DNA of 64,000 bases from Otatea glauca (lineage: Eukaryota > Streptophyta > Magnoliopsida > Poales > Poaceae). The notes beneath the pieces are model-generated. The model was given only the letters and a program-made list of their open reading frames with translations. It did not search any database and was not told the origin of the DNA. Location: NCBI GenBank assembly GCA_036346275.1, contig CM070728.1:19120723-19184722 (forward strand). The letters are read 5' to 3'. Shown piece after piece: positions 46,000-56,839 of the stretch (position 1 is its first letter; every line of letters starts with the position of its first letter). The position numbers and the translations under genes are program-made.

Positions 46000-47872
46000 A
46001 TTCTCCACGAAAAAAATGGATGCGAAATCTGGTCCAAAATCCATTTAAACCAGTCTCAAAACCATGCAAACCGATCTAAATCACCGAAATCTCGCTGAGA
46101 TTCATTGAGATTCACCGAGATTTCATTGAGATTTACCGAAATTACTCTAACAACCCTAATTTTTAATTTTTTTTTCATTCCACTGGAATTTGAAATCTCA
46201 GCCCCGGTCGAAATCTAAATTTTCACTAAAATTCATCGAGATTTTAAACCCTGATCCCACATCGGCTAGGCGAGACATATATAAAGATTGTTGGCTAAGA
46301 TATTATCAGTTTGAGTACTGAATTTGGTTATGTCAAATATGTAATGGTTGGTGGTCGGGTACGGCGTACATGCGTGATGTGCGGTTCATATTTGTGTTGT
46401 GTGCAACTGTGTATGTACAAGCCGCAGATGATCTAGATCTGCGCGTTGCAGAGTTGGCTACATGGTGTCGGTGGGGCTCGGTTGGTTTCTTTCAATTTGG
46501 AGCAGTCGCCCAACTAGGAAATTTTCTACGTGTATGTATTGTATATATTTTATACGCAATTCTATATTTTTTTATGATTATTTTGTAACGTTAAAAATCA
46601 AATATATATTTAAAATTTGCTTAAAATACAATACAAATAATTTTAAAGTCTTAAAAATCGTAAGCCATCATAATCGAAACCAATTCAATCAATAAATTTA
46701 ACATACGAAAGAGATGATCTTGTAGCATTTATTAAAATTTTAGAGTCCGGACACTCGAGATCCGTCCTTGAATAGAAGGTGCCATGCTTTTGGAATAAGT
46801 ATTGTGATTTTTTTTACTATAGTAGCCCCTTCGACGTTTTTTTTAAAAGTAGCCTCGTACGATCGGTTTCGCAAATCTAGTCCCTCTATCCGAGCATAGA
46901 AGACTGTCACCTGCCGTGGTCTCGTAGCGTGGAAGCACATCGCCAGCGCGGCTACATGACCGTGTGGAAGCCAATGTGGCACACTAGTTGTTGCGTCCGG
47001 ATAAAGCAGAACCGGCTTTCCCGCACGGCAAGCGCGGCTATGACCTTCCACGAATGGCAGGTGAGGAGTCTACGTGCGAGTGAGCACTTTTTGCTGGGAA
47101 TACTGTTTCACACTATTTCTAAACTATCCATGCACGGCTTTGCATGCAGCCATTGTTTGTGCACAGTACCCTCCCCATTTTCGCTTCCCCTGCTGGGTTT
47201 TTGCGGGAGGACACCTTCCACGCTCCCTAGTCATTGTAGTGTGTCCTCCCGTTCTGCTATGGAGTCAGGCATGTTTTACTCTCTATGCGTGGACAGGGGA
47301 CGCGTGTTTTTTGTCGCGTCTTCTACGATAAAGGTAGAGACTATTTTTTGTAAAAATATACGTCGTTAGGCTATATTTGCTAGCCTATATTTGCAAAAAA
47401 AAAACAATATAGAAAGGCTACATGTACACATCATTCGAGTTTTGTTTTCTACAATCCAACCAGACTGAACAGAGCTGCATGGCATCTTTTCGTGTACGGT
47501 TGCCCTTTTTCTTTTAGGTACTGTATTGCTTAGAGAAAGTTACGTTGTGGTTGATTAGGAAAAGTACTGCACTTAGAAAAGGAAAAAGTTATACTGTGAT
47601 CGACGTTTGATGCCAATTGCTAGCATAACGGGTCTAGCACTCGCATGCGAAATCACCGCTCGCTAAGGGGTCTTGATAATTTGGATGGCTATATAGCATA
47701 CTCTCCCCTATACTGGATAACTTTCACGTTTTTTAAAAACTTTCGTACCTGATTATCACACATTTGTAACACTTAACCTATTTTCACATGATATTTACTT
47801 TGGGAAACTATTATCAGCTTCTTCTATGGCTTGCTTGACGTCCGCACGGTACCACCTTCGTGTGCTTCTGAG
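46000..47872. other. intergenic stretch with dispersed repeats, no supported gene
   Basis: 46,030-46,255 carries many CACCGAAATCTC/CATTGAGATT repeats resembling subterminal repeats of the hAT element at 61,969-63,780. 46,590-46,700 matches 14,320-14,440 in part (AATTCAATCAA, ATAATTTTAAAGTCTTA-like). 46,740-47,700 has short open frames on both strands without recognisable domains. Confidence 0.5.
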
Positions 47873-48386
47873 TAGGGATGGCAACGGGAAAATCCCTGCG
47901 GGGAGCGCCCTCCTATCCCCAATCCCCGATAAGCAAAACTTTTCCGTTCTCGTCTTCGACCCCGTACACAGGGCTTAATTCTCTCCCGTCCTCGATCCTC
48001 AACGGGTTTGCGGGGCCCCGACGAGGACTAATCCCCGAAAATGCTATATAAAAGATCACATGCTACACGAATGAATCATTAGAGTAATGGTGCATGTGTG
48101 ATTGAAGTGTGAGTGAATCACTAGAGTAATTCATATTTAGCATGTTTATTAATAATGACCTCACATATATTCTTTTTTCTTTTGAGAATAATCATTTGCT
48201 CCCACCTATTAGTGATAACGCGAGGGCGGGGACGGGAAACGGTGGAACGTTCCTGTCCCCACGATCCCCGATGGAGGCAACATTTTCCCCGATAAATCAT
48301 CCGGAGGGGAGATTTCCCCTGTCCCCGTCCCTTAATAGGGGAATTCCCCTCGGGGAAACGGGGACCAGGCCCCATTGCCATCCCTA
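47873..48386. mobile_element. hAT-type MITE with TAGGGATGGCAA ends, 514 bp
   Basis: Ends TAGGGATGGCAACGGG and the complement (CCATTGCCATCCCTA). The flanking 8-bp sequences are CTTCTGAG (47,865-47,872) and CTTCCGAG (48,387-48,394), one difference. The body is rich in CCCCGATCCCCG-type repeats near both ends. No coding frame. It belongs to the same family as the element at 41,265-41,685. Confidence 0.85.
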
Positions 48387-48408
48387 CTTCCGAGTACCTT
48401 GCGTCACT

Positions 48409-48735
48409 GAATTTTTTTAAATAATACATAAATAATATATTTTTAAAATAATTTCCCAAAAAGTAATATGCCGAATTTTTTTTGCAAAAATATACCTATA
48501 TCATCTTTTGAAATGACGACAGAAGGTCTGGTGATAGAAGCCTCAGACTTGTCGACCAAATGAATCCATAACAAAATAATACGTCGGCCAATTCAATCCA
48601 TGACAAAACAGACCTCTAGAAAATTGGCGGTAGATCTTCTGTCACTATTTCAAATAGCGATAGAGGTATATTTTTGTAATTTTTTAGCATATTATTTATG
48701 TAAAATTATTAAAAAATGTATTATTAAAAAAATTC
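48409..48735. mobile_element. fold-back MITE with MULE-type GAATTTTTTT ends, about 327 bp
   Basis: The left arm GAATTTTTTTAAATAATACA, then AAAATATACCTATATC and GACAGAAGGTCT, is mirrored on the right as the complement of GAATTTTTTTAATAATACA, AAAATATACCTCTATC and GACAGAAGATCT. The terminal GAATTTTTTT is shared with MULEs A-C. No clear target duplication was found, so the ends may be a few bases off. Confidence 0.65.
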
Positions 48736-48916
48736 TTAATTAGAGTTCATCGGGTTACCCTACTTATAGAGGTAGTGGCGGTGACGGACGACGCCACTGG
48801 CCACAGACTCGGAGGAGGATGGTGGCAGTGATTGAATTTTTTTCTTTAATATTTATTTTTAATCTTTTTTTCGAAACTAGTCGTTGGGGTTTGAAAATTG
48901 CAGAAATGGATGCCCG

Positions 48917-48954
48917 TCGCCCGTACATAGGGCGATCGCCCCATGTAGGGGCGA
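48917..48954. repeat. imperfect GGGCGATCGCCC palindrome in the left TIR of MULE B
   Basis: TCGCCCGTACATAGGGCGAT followed by CGCCCCATGTAGGGGCGA: the same plan as the 38-bp palindrome of A and C with several mismatches. In the right TIR of B the palindrome centre has collapsed to GGGGCGACGGGCGACG. Confidence 0.75.
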
Positions 48955-49857
48955 TAGGTGCCTGAGCCAATGGCAGATCAACGGCGATCAACGGCCGGTT
49001 AACGGTGGGGTAGAAATCGCCCCATACTAGGGCGATCGGATTTTGTTTTTGTAATGTTAATTCCATATTTGTTTTTCGAGAGTAATCAATAGGAGAAAAA
49101 ATAACGAAAATGGCCATAGTACTGATTTACTTTAATATTTTATATCTTTAAATACTTGATACCTCTTAGTTTTGATTAGAAAAATATTTTAACGAAAATG
49201 GCCATAAGTTAAAAACACTGATGTTTTAGTACGTGATACCTCTTAGTATTGATTTACTGTAATATTTTATATGTATTGGCCAAAATGTACCATAAGTTAA
49301 AAGCACTAATCTTTAAATTTTTTATACCCCTTAGTATTGATTTACTTTCATATTCCATATGTAAGTGTCTCGAATTCGTATCTTTCGCAGGAAGTCAAAA
49401 GCGAGCATTTATCTCGTCAGTCACACACACGCTACCGCCGCGCACTGATCCCACGCGCATGGTATATTATAGCTATTAAAATATCGGGAACTACCGTTAA
49501 ATGTCGTCGATACCGACCAACAGACGATTAGGGGCAGTCGCATTACTAGGAAGATCCAATTAGAACAAGATAAATTTTAAAATATTTATTAATATATAAG
49601 GATTTACATTATGTTGTGAAAATTACTATGTGTCGTGCAAATTTAAATTGTATAAATCAATTTTACTTAAAGACCATTTAGTATATTATGAACAAACTAT
49701 ACAAACCATGGCTCGAAAAATCCTAAAATAAATATGTCTTGTTCGTAGGGTGTTAGGTGTCCCATTTTTTCAAAAAAATTTAGGAATAAACTCAGTTTAA
49801 TAAACCAAATGACTGTAAGTAGCCTCACTTGTATGACGCACTTAAACCTTTTCGACA

Positions 49858-50430
49858 GCCCGTGAAATATCATATTTAAATGTAATTTGTAGGAAGAACG
49901 GGCCAGATTTGCTCTTTGATATATGCACTACCAAATGGTAGGAAAATATTTTATTTACATCTTGCTTTGCATATTAATTCTACCAGTACAATAATCCTAA
50001 TTATTACGATCGAGGCAACAATGAAACACTGAAGCCTTTTCGGCATCCCGTGAAATATCATGTTTAAATGTAATTTTTAGGAAGAACGGGCCAGATTTGA
50101 TATTTGATATATGCACTACCATATAGTGCGAAAATTGCAGATTTACACATTGCTTTGCACACTAATTCTACCAGTGCAATAACCCTAAGTATTAGGGTCG
50201 AGGCAACAATGAAACGCTTAAGCCTTCTCGGCAGCCCGTGAAATATCATATTTAAATGTAATGTTTAGGGAGAATGGGCCAGATTTGCTTTTTGATATAT
50301 GCACCACCATATGGTGGGAAAATTGCAGATTTACACCTTGCTTTGCATACTAATTCGACCAGTACAATAACCCTAAGTATTACGGTCGAGGCAACAATGA
50401 AATGCTTAAGCCTTTTTGGCAGCCCATGAA
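49858..50430. repeat. 188-bp tandem repeat, three units plus a short start, in MULE B
   Basis: CGTGAAATATCAT starts at 49,861, 50,049 and 50,237, and a fourth truncated start is at 50,425, so the period is exactly 188 bp. Each unit contains GAACGGGCCAGATTTG (or AATGGGCCAGATTTG), TTTGATATATGCAC, TTGCTTTGCA, CGAGGCAACAATGAAA and AAGCCTT. The third unit ends where MURA 3' sequence begins. It has no counterpart in A or C, where the PMD gene lies instead. Confidence 0.92.
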
Positions 50431-50524
50431 TATTTAACTAACAATACAACGGAAGTCCAGAGAGCTAAAAGAATCTCATGCTACAAACATACCAAACATG
50501 AAGATATGTTCGATAAAGCACAAA

Positions 50525-50740
50525 ACGTCGAAAATTACATTATCCGCATAGCAATTAACTGGTACATCAAAAATTACATGATGCGAACAACAACTAGCTG
50601 GTACATCGAAAATTACATGATTGGAACAATAGTTCACTGGTACATCAAAAATTACATGACGCGAACAACAACTAACTAGTACATCGAAAATTACATGATT
50701 GAAACAACAGTTCACTGGTACATCGTAAATTAAATGATGG
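50525..50740. repeat. short tandem repeats (about 37 bp, alternating) at the MURA 3' end, MULE B
   Basis: CATCAAAAATTACATGATGC, GAACAACAACTAGCTGGTA, CATCGAAAATTACATGATT and GAACAATAGTTCACTGGTA alternate about 2.5 times, so the array has a 37-bp unit and a 74-bp higher period. Shorter versions lie in A (37,540-37,690) and C (58,735-58,890). Confidence 0.8.
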
Positions 50741-50759
50741 GAACAACATTGAAGATTAC

Positions 50760-53375
50760 ATTAACCACAATTGCGACGCACTTCGGACTCATCCATATCG
50801 TTCCGAATACGCCGTGTCCTTCGACGCCTGACCTTCTGCTTCAACATTCGGATGTTTCATACCCATCGATGGTCCGGAGGGGGGCTGTTGTGAACGATCC
50901 ATCCACTCGGTATCCGTACACCTCGTGATGCCACGTGTTCAGAACACTTTGCTTGTATTAGTAGGGGGAGATGTACAAACGACATGATTGATGCGTCTCG
51001 ACGGCTGCGGCAATGACGTGCGAGCACGGCAAGTGCAGCAGGCATGGTTTCTGGTAGGAGCACTTGCAATCAGTTGCTCGGAGTATGCACAGATGGGAAG
51101 TCCTCTCCCGGTGGCACCTCTGCGACCTCGGTCACCGCAGTGCACGTGGTATCTCCATTCCACGCCTCTCTCCGGTGTCACCCGATGTGTCTGTGCCTTT
51201 CTTGTTTTCTTGGACATGTACGTAGATACAACCGTTGAGTACAACAGTAGATTGTCTGACATACATGCTGCGGAGTTCTTGTATCGCTCAATGAAATATC
51301 TTTGTGTCCCTAGTAAGACACCTTCAACTATACCCACCAATGGAAGGCATCTGGTGCCTTTCATTACCCAGTTGTAAATCTCCGCCAGGTTCGTTGTCAT
51401 GATTCCATAACGTGAACCGCCCTCGTCATGCAGAAGGGACCATTTCTCCAAAGGCTCGTGTCGTATCCAGTCGGTGAAACTATTTATGCTGGTCCCCGGC
51501 CTACGTCGAATGTTTAGGACGTCTGTCGGGAGCGCACACAAGGCTATGGGATCCTCTCTTTGCTCGTGGTAGACCATCGAGTTCCTTGATGAACTAGCGG
51601 TATCTCTTGGACTCATTGATTGCTTCCTTGTTAGTTCATCCAACGTCTTCCAAAGTACGTCGAACTTCCTCCGTCGGTTGTTTGCACAGCCGCTTGAATA
51701 TGTTCATAAGCTCCTTGTTCCTGAACTGACGGAAAAAATTGGCACCCATGTGCCTCATGCACCACCTGCTCTTCAGGTCTGGACACTTTGCTGCTCCCAC
51801 GACGGCAGACCCTTGTTGCATATCCACAATTGCCCTTAGCAGCCCTACATGTCGGTCATGGATGATACAAACATCAGGCCTGTCCAGAACAACTACCAGC
51901 TTCACTCTGTCAAGGAATTACTACCAGCTCTCCGAGTTTTCACCCTCCACGAAGGCCAATGCAACCGATTGAACCTGGTTGTTGGCGTCCACCGCTATCG
52001 CAGTTAGAATCCAGCCCTTGTACTTCCCCGTGAGGAATGTGCCGTCCATGCAAATGACCGGACGACAGTGCCGGAACGCATTTATGCATGCGCCGAGGGC
52101 GAAGAAGGCACACTGCAAGACCCACTTACCCGTGCACACACCACCCGCAGGGAACTCTGCAAGGTCGATGGATGTACCAGGATTCCTACGTGCTATTGCC
52201 CTGAGCAAGTAGGGAATATTCTCGTACGAAGCCTCGTACGTCCCGAACCGTATTTGCAGAGCTGTCCTTTTCGCTCTCCATGCCTTTCCGTAGCTAATCT
52301 TGTACTGAAACCTCTCCTCCACGGATGTGATAATAGATCGAGGCTGGAGGTGCGGATTCTCCACGATCTGACCATAAAACACATTTTCCACCCACGTGGA
52401 TGACAGATTGCGGTGTCCCTGTTCCGCTTCTTCTAGTTCGTAGTTATGCTCTATCACTATGGAACATTTTCAATAGTCCTTCCACTTCCCCTTGTATGTA
52501 TGCACCCGCCATGGGTACGAATCAACTACGCACTTCACGTCATACTCCTTTTTGCTGGACTTCACTACCCTGAATTGCTGCCGAAACGACATTGCCCAGT
52601 ACTTCACCGCATCCATCACAGCCTCCTTGCCTTTATATATGCCCCCCTGCATGACCTAGTTCTCACGATACTCCCATGCATCAATGTTCCCTTCATCCAT
52701 TGTTAGGTCTTCGAAATTGTAATTGGTCCACGCACCAGCGATAGGCACCTCGGGAGCATTGTTCTCCTCGTCGGATTGTTTACCATCAGCGACTTCCTCA
52801 TCCGCACAGTCCTCCTCCTCCATCAGGTGAACAATATCCTCTACCTCCTCTCCCTCGTCGGCCATCCCTCGCGCCTCCACCACTGCCTCCTCGACCCCCC
52901 TGATCCCCTCGCCACCGTCAGTCTCGTGCTCCTCGTCTCCGGGCTCATCGCCACCTTCCTCTTCGCATCCTTCCATATTTGACGTCCCCTCCTCCGTAAT
53001 ATCCACCCCGACATCACGAACTTGCGACACCGATGGAGCTATCGGGTAGCACTGTACCAACAACATCAGCGGCCAACCCCGCTCTACGGCAAAACCAACA
53101 TAGCTCCTCCATGTTGATGTCGCGTTAATCGGAATCAACTCCCCATAAAAACAGTCTTGCGCACGGCTTACTACTGCTCTGACCCGCAACCGAACAGTCT
53201 GGGTATCCAAATTGAACATCCGAAACATCCACTCCAACAAACCCCTGTATGTCTTATCGCTCGGTCTACATATGCCCCGCACGACTCTTGAAAATGATGA
53301 CAAATCCACCCCATCCGCCTCCTGTGCTATCTCCCCATCTCCATAAAATATTTGGAAATACATTTTCTTCGACAT
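50760..53375 (-). pseudogene. Mutator transposase (MURA) of MULE B, mostly in one frame but with stop codons
   Basis: Reads leftward from MSKKMYFQIF at 53,375. An acidic N-terminal domain (about residues 130-230, Glu/Asp-rich) leads to the MuDR N-terminal region, then the DDE core: VICMDGTFLTGKYKG near 52,045 (first Asp), CIIHDRHVG near 51,870 (second Asp) and MTTNLAEIYNWV near 51,400-51,370 (Glu). A SWIM zinc finger (CKCSYQKPC...PCSH) is near 51,075-51,020, and a C-terminal tail runs to about 50,760. The frame stays open across 53,375-51,636 except for single stops at 52,656-52,658 and 52,470-52,472 and two adjacent stops near 51,918-51,923. A 2-base deletion relative to C near 51,685 then shifts the frame. 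Confidence 0.85.
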
Positions 53376-53439
53376 GCTGCAACGTCCGACGAAAATATAT
53401 TACTCTAAAATACTCATCATGTATATTACTCTAAAATAC

Positions 53440-53990
53440 AATATACAAAACGTATATTGATCGTACTAAAAAATTTGACTATAAATAAGTAAATCGACTT
53501 GCCTACCATACGGCCTAATATTATATTTGTGCCACATTACATTAACCCTACCAAATTAAATTTCTAAATATTGCCTAATATTTCTACTGTATTCAATTTC
53601 TAGATACTGAATACTAAATTAAATTTGTACATACTAAATACTACACAATTCTGAAATTTCTAAAAACTAAATACTACATTAAAGTTCTAAATATTAACTG
53701 CGATATTAAATTTCTAAGCACTACAGAATCCGAAAATTTCTAAACGCTACACAATCCTGAAATTTCTAAACACTACAATAAATTTCTAAATATTAAATGC
53801 TACATTAAATTTCTAAATACCAAACAGTCCTAAAAAATTTCTAAACACTAGACAATCCTAAAATTTCTAAACACTACACAATCCTAAAATTTCTAAATAA
53901 TAAATGCTACATTTAATTTCTAAATACTACGCAATCCTAAGAAAATTCCTAAATTTACCTTCACAGAAACGACGAATCGATTTTTTTCTT
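53440..53990. repeat. AT-rich degenerate array upstream of MURA in MULE B
   Basis: Repeated AATTTCTAAATACTACA-type words of variable spacing. The same class of array lies in the same place in A (40,250-40,640) and C (60,840-61,330). In the transcribed (minus) orientation it separates the TATA box from the MURA start codon, so it would be leader or intron. Confidence 0.7.
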
Positions 53991-54105
53991 CCCCTCTTCT
54001 TATTCTCTTCTTCTTCTTCTTCTTCTTTCTCTTTTTATCTTCTTCTTTTTCTTTTTCTCTCTGCTGCCTCCTCCTCGGTAGAGTGCTTGGGTTATAAAAC
54101 CACCC
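53985..54105 (-). promoter_or_regulatory. leader polypyrimidine tract and TATA box for MURA, MULE B
   Basis: TTCTTCTTCTTCTTC-type tract at about 54,005-54,060 and TTTTATAACC on the minus strand at about 54,091-54,100, just inside the TIR region. The layout matches A and C. Confidence 0.5.
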
Positions 54106-54352
54106 GTCGCTCGAAAGATCGGCGTCGCCTGCTTGAGCGATAGGTGGGTGGGGGTACCGGGGGCCAACCGTTGGCGTTAAATGGCCATTAACGGCCGTTG
54201 GCGTAGGCACCTATCGCCTGTACATGGGGCGACGGGCGACGAGTGACCAGTTCTACAATTTTCAAATCCCAATGACTAGTTTCAAAAAAAAGATTAAAAA
54301 TAAATATTAAACAAAAAAAAATTCGGCAATGATCGTGGTGGTGGTGGACTTA

Positions 54353-54583
54353 GGCCCTGTTTGTTTTAGCTTTTAATTCTGGATTCTGGTCCTAAAAGCA
54401 GAATCAGAAACAAACAGCCTGATTCTAGAATCCGATTCTCACAATCCACCCCACCCATATACACTAGAATCCACAATCCACTTCATATGTGCTTTTGGAT
54501 TCTAACTTTTAGAGAATCAGCTTCTCAAAAACCACAATCCAGAACCAACTTTTAGAGAATCTAAAGCTGAAACAAAAAGACCC
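54353..54583. mobile_element. Tourist-like (PIF/Harbinger) MITE, 231 bp
   Basis: Flanked by TTA on both sides (54,350-54,352; 54,584-54,586). Ends GGCCCTGTTTGTTTTAGCTT and the complement of GGGTCTTTTTGTTTCAGCTT. The body is filled with GGATTCTGG/AGAATCC words typical of this grass MITE group. Confidence 0.8.
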
Positions 54584-54586
54584 TTA

Positions 54587-54988
54587 GGTTGGGCGGATGA
54601 GAAGCAGGCAGGCTAGGCTTTGGGCGAACAGCGGGCGGGGAGGTGACGTGTGTGTGGGTTGTGGGGCCCGGGGGTGCTAACATGGTAGGTCGTAGTAGTG
54701 CTCCTAGTCGCGGCAGAGCAGTATAAGGCCCAATAGCCGTCACCCTAGTTTTATGGGCCTCGTCCATGTAATTTCAGTATTTCACAGATCGCCGTCAGGC
54801 CGGAAAAGCGGATCGCTAGGCAGAAGCACCAACCCGGAAATGTTGGCGACTTCACATTAACTCCCTGCGTGCGGCGCACGACGTACACGCCTGAGCATCC
54901 CACACGCCTGCGTGCGTGCGGCCCACGACACACGCCAACGCCCGCGCGCACCAGAAAACCGGGTCCAATACGAGGCCCCGCTAGTGCG
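54587..54988. other. intergenic stretch with promoter-like motifs, no gene
   Basis: Between the Tourist MITE and MULE C. It has GGCCCAAT at about 54,727, ACCCTAG at about 54,742 (telo-box-like) and TGGGCCTC at about 54,755, with TATAAGG at 54,721. No coding exon follows before the MULE C target site. Confidence 0.4.
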
Positions 54989-55076
54989 CAGGCTAGTGAA
55001 TTTTTTTTGTTTAATATTTTTTTATTCTTTTTTTCAAAACTATGCGTCCAAAAAAAATTTACGGAAATGCCCCCCG

Positions 55077-55114
55077 TCGCCCGTGTATGGGGCGATCGCC
55101 CCATACACGGGCGA
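55077..55114. repeat. perfect 38-bp palindrome, left TIR of MULE C
   Basis: Reads identically on both strands. It is centred on GGGGCGATCGCCCC with arms starting TCGCCCGTGTAT. The same perfect palindrome occupies 61,603-61,640. Confidence 0.95.
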
Positions 55115-55898
55115 TCGGTGCCTTCGCCGTTCTTGTACGCGCGCCGTTTCTTCGTCGGCCGGGGGCCCTCGTCGCCCAGAGACAATGCGATCAAGCGCAG
55201 AGCTTTTTTTAGTTTTGTTTCGTAATTACTATATGCCTTTTAATATAAACCCCATAACTTTTGCTAGGAGTGTCCAAATTAAATGAAACTTGTTTTTAAA
55301 TTTAAATTTTGGAATGAGGAATTAGAGTGTAAAATAAAAATCCATGTGTTGTTTGCGAGAAAAATATTTTTATTTGAGTTCGAATGCTAGGCTCTAATCG
55401 TGGATTGTGAAGGAATTATAATGTGTGTTGATCCATAATTCATGAAATAAATAGAATAAGTTACTACAACCTTATGCACTTCATTTTGCAAAAATATCTA
55501 AATATGATTGCATTTTGAATCAAAGATGGCTAGTTTAAACCCTTTATAACATTCATTATTCAAGCGGTTAGAATAATGTACGAACGACCTCAAAACTTGA
55601 CAGAACCAGTTTGTTGCATTCTTGGGCTTGCATAGGTTACAATTTTGTAAAAATATTTAGATGTCACTTTAGGTCGCACTATTTTATTGTTGTCCTAACA
55701 TGCAATCGGTAAAACATCAAAATGGCCGTATCTTTATAAACGATGGTAAAACTCGATGAAATCAAATCGACGAACTTAAAATGATATAACCTATCTCGAT
55801 GGAGAAAAATAACATCATTTGGGACAACCTGGAGCAATGGACATATACGAGCCCTCCTGGACGGTGAGCATACTCTTGAAGGTTGGGCGCGCTCTTTA

Positions 55899-56525
55899 TT
55901 ACGACTTAAAACTAAAAGGAGTACCACGAACAAAGAAAATCAAAGTTAACACCAGGCGTCTCATCGAGTACTTCGAGGCCACTTCCCATTCGCCCATGCC
56001 TCGGTGGGGCTTCTCCGCACGTCGCGCCTCTCTCGCTTCCTCTCTCTCGGCCTCCTTCTCCTCCGCTTCCTTCCTACATGCCTCCTCGCGTGCGGCATCG
56101 CGTTGTTCTTGAAACCGCGCGTGAACTCATCTTGCCGGTTGGCTTGGTCAAGAAGCCGTTGGTCCTCGGGTTGATCTCCGTATCAAACCACTGCTCAAAT
56201 TCACACAGTGGCGGAGGTGACTGCATGAAACGTAAATTAGCAAAGTTTCATTCACAAATATTATGTAACCCGTACGATTGTTACCATGCGGCGATCCTTC
56301 AGGCTCTTCTCCGTGGATCGAAGGCGTAGTTGCGGCACTTCCAATACCTCATCTTGAAGTTGAAATTTCCCAAGAGCGGACAAGCCTGCAAAGATCTCCG
56401 CACATACACATGGGTGCTACAGCTCCACGAGGTAGGAAGAGATCTTGGTACGCTAAATTCCGCGGGCATGCACTTGCTTCTTCCTTTGCCTTCCCCTTAC
56501 CCTTTGCACTTGCACGCCTCGGCAT
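55899..56525 (-). pseudogene. GRF-type zinc finger gene carried by MULE C
   Basis: Starts MPRRASAKGKGKAKEE at 56,525, then CMCGDLCRLVRSW (first zinc ligands). After a frame change it continues NFNFKMRYWKCRNYAFDP, giving the C-x-C ... WKC layout of a GRF zinc finger. An intron-like gap near 56,233-56,287 (GTAAC donor, TTTCATGCAG acceptor on the minus strand) joins to PPPLCEFEQWFDTEINPR. A Lys/Glu-rich coiled-coil tail (REEACRKEAEEKEAEREEAR) and a final hydrophobic stretch (VLTLIFFV) end at stop 55,899. GRF fingers bind single-stranded nucleic acid in other proteins; the role here is unknown. At least two frame changes. The TATA box and GCGATCGCC array lie directly upstream. Confidence 0.6.
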
Positions 56526-56589
56526 TTTCGATTGATGCTCACCCCTCTATTCTTTCTCCCGCTATTCTTTGCGAGACCGCTTGTGAGAA

Positions 56590-56715
56590 CGAATGTTATA
56601 AAGGGCAGATATCGCCCGGGTATGGAGCGATCGCCTCATATTTGGGCGATCGCCCCATATAAGAGCGATCGCCTCACATTAGGCGATTGCCCTACTAGAG
56701 GCGATAGGTGCACCA
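56590..56715 (-). promoter_or_regulatory. internal GCGATCGCC array and TATA box upstream of the GRF gene, MULE C
   Basis: Four to five close copies of GCGATCGCC or GGCGAT-type words at about 56,605-56,710. On the minus strand they are followed by TTTATAAC at about 56,590-56,597, about 65-70 bp before the GRF start codon. It looks like a copy of the TIR promoter module placed inside the element. Confidence 0.55.
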
Positions 56716-56839
56716 AAACGTTGGTGTGTTGTCACGTCGTGTGGCATAGGCAAGCAATGCATAAATGATTTGAACAATTTATAGTGATAACGCTGTCATG
56801 TTACTAACTCGGGGAGTTATACAATGTGCTGCTGAACGT

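Larger units (their letters stand above)
48833..54324 (-). mobile_element. MULE B, complete with both TIRs, about 5.5 kb
   Basis: Left TIR TGAATTTTTTTCTTTAATAT (48,833 on) and right TIR, the complement of GAATTTTTTTTTGTTTAATA (ending 54,324), pair over more than 100 bp including GAAACTAGTC and TTTGAAAATTG blocks. Flanks are GGCAGTGAT (48,824-48,832) and GGCAATGAT (54,325-54,333), a 9-bp duplication with one change. It carries MURA on the minus strand but no PMD or GRF gene. The left part, 49,080-49,850, is AT-rich with loosely repeated CCTCTTAGTATTGATTTACT and no ORF. A 188-bp tandem repeat follows. Confidence 0.88.

Noticed and set aside
46254..46285. ATCCCACATCG followed by TATATAAA, resembling a plant U-snRNA promoter (USE plus TATA)
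   Set aside because: The gap between the USE-like word and the TATA is about 13 bp; known spacings are about 23-24 bp (Pol III) or 33-34 bp (Pol II). No snRNA-like sequence follows. CCCACATCGG is also common in plant LTRs.
56610..56710. CRISPR-like array, from the regular GCGATCGCC repeats
   Set aside because: Repeats are short, variable and palindromic with unequal gaps, no cas genes are present, and the DNA is a plant nuclear transposon.
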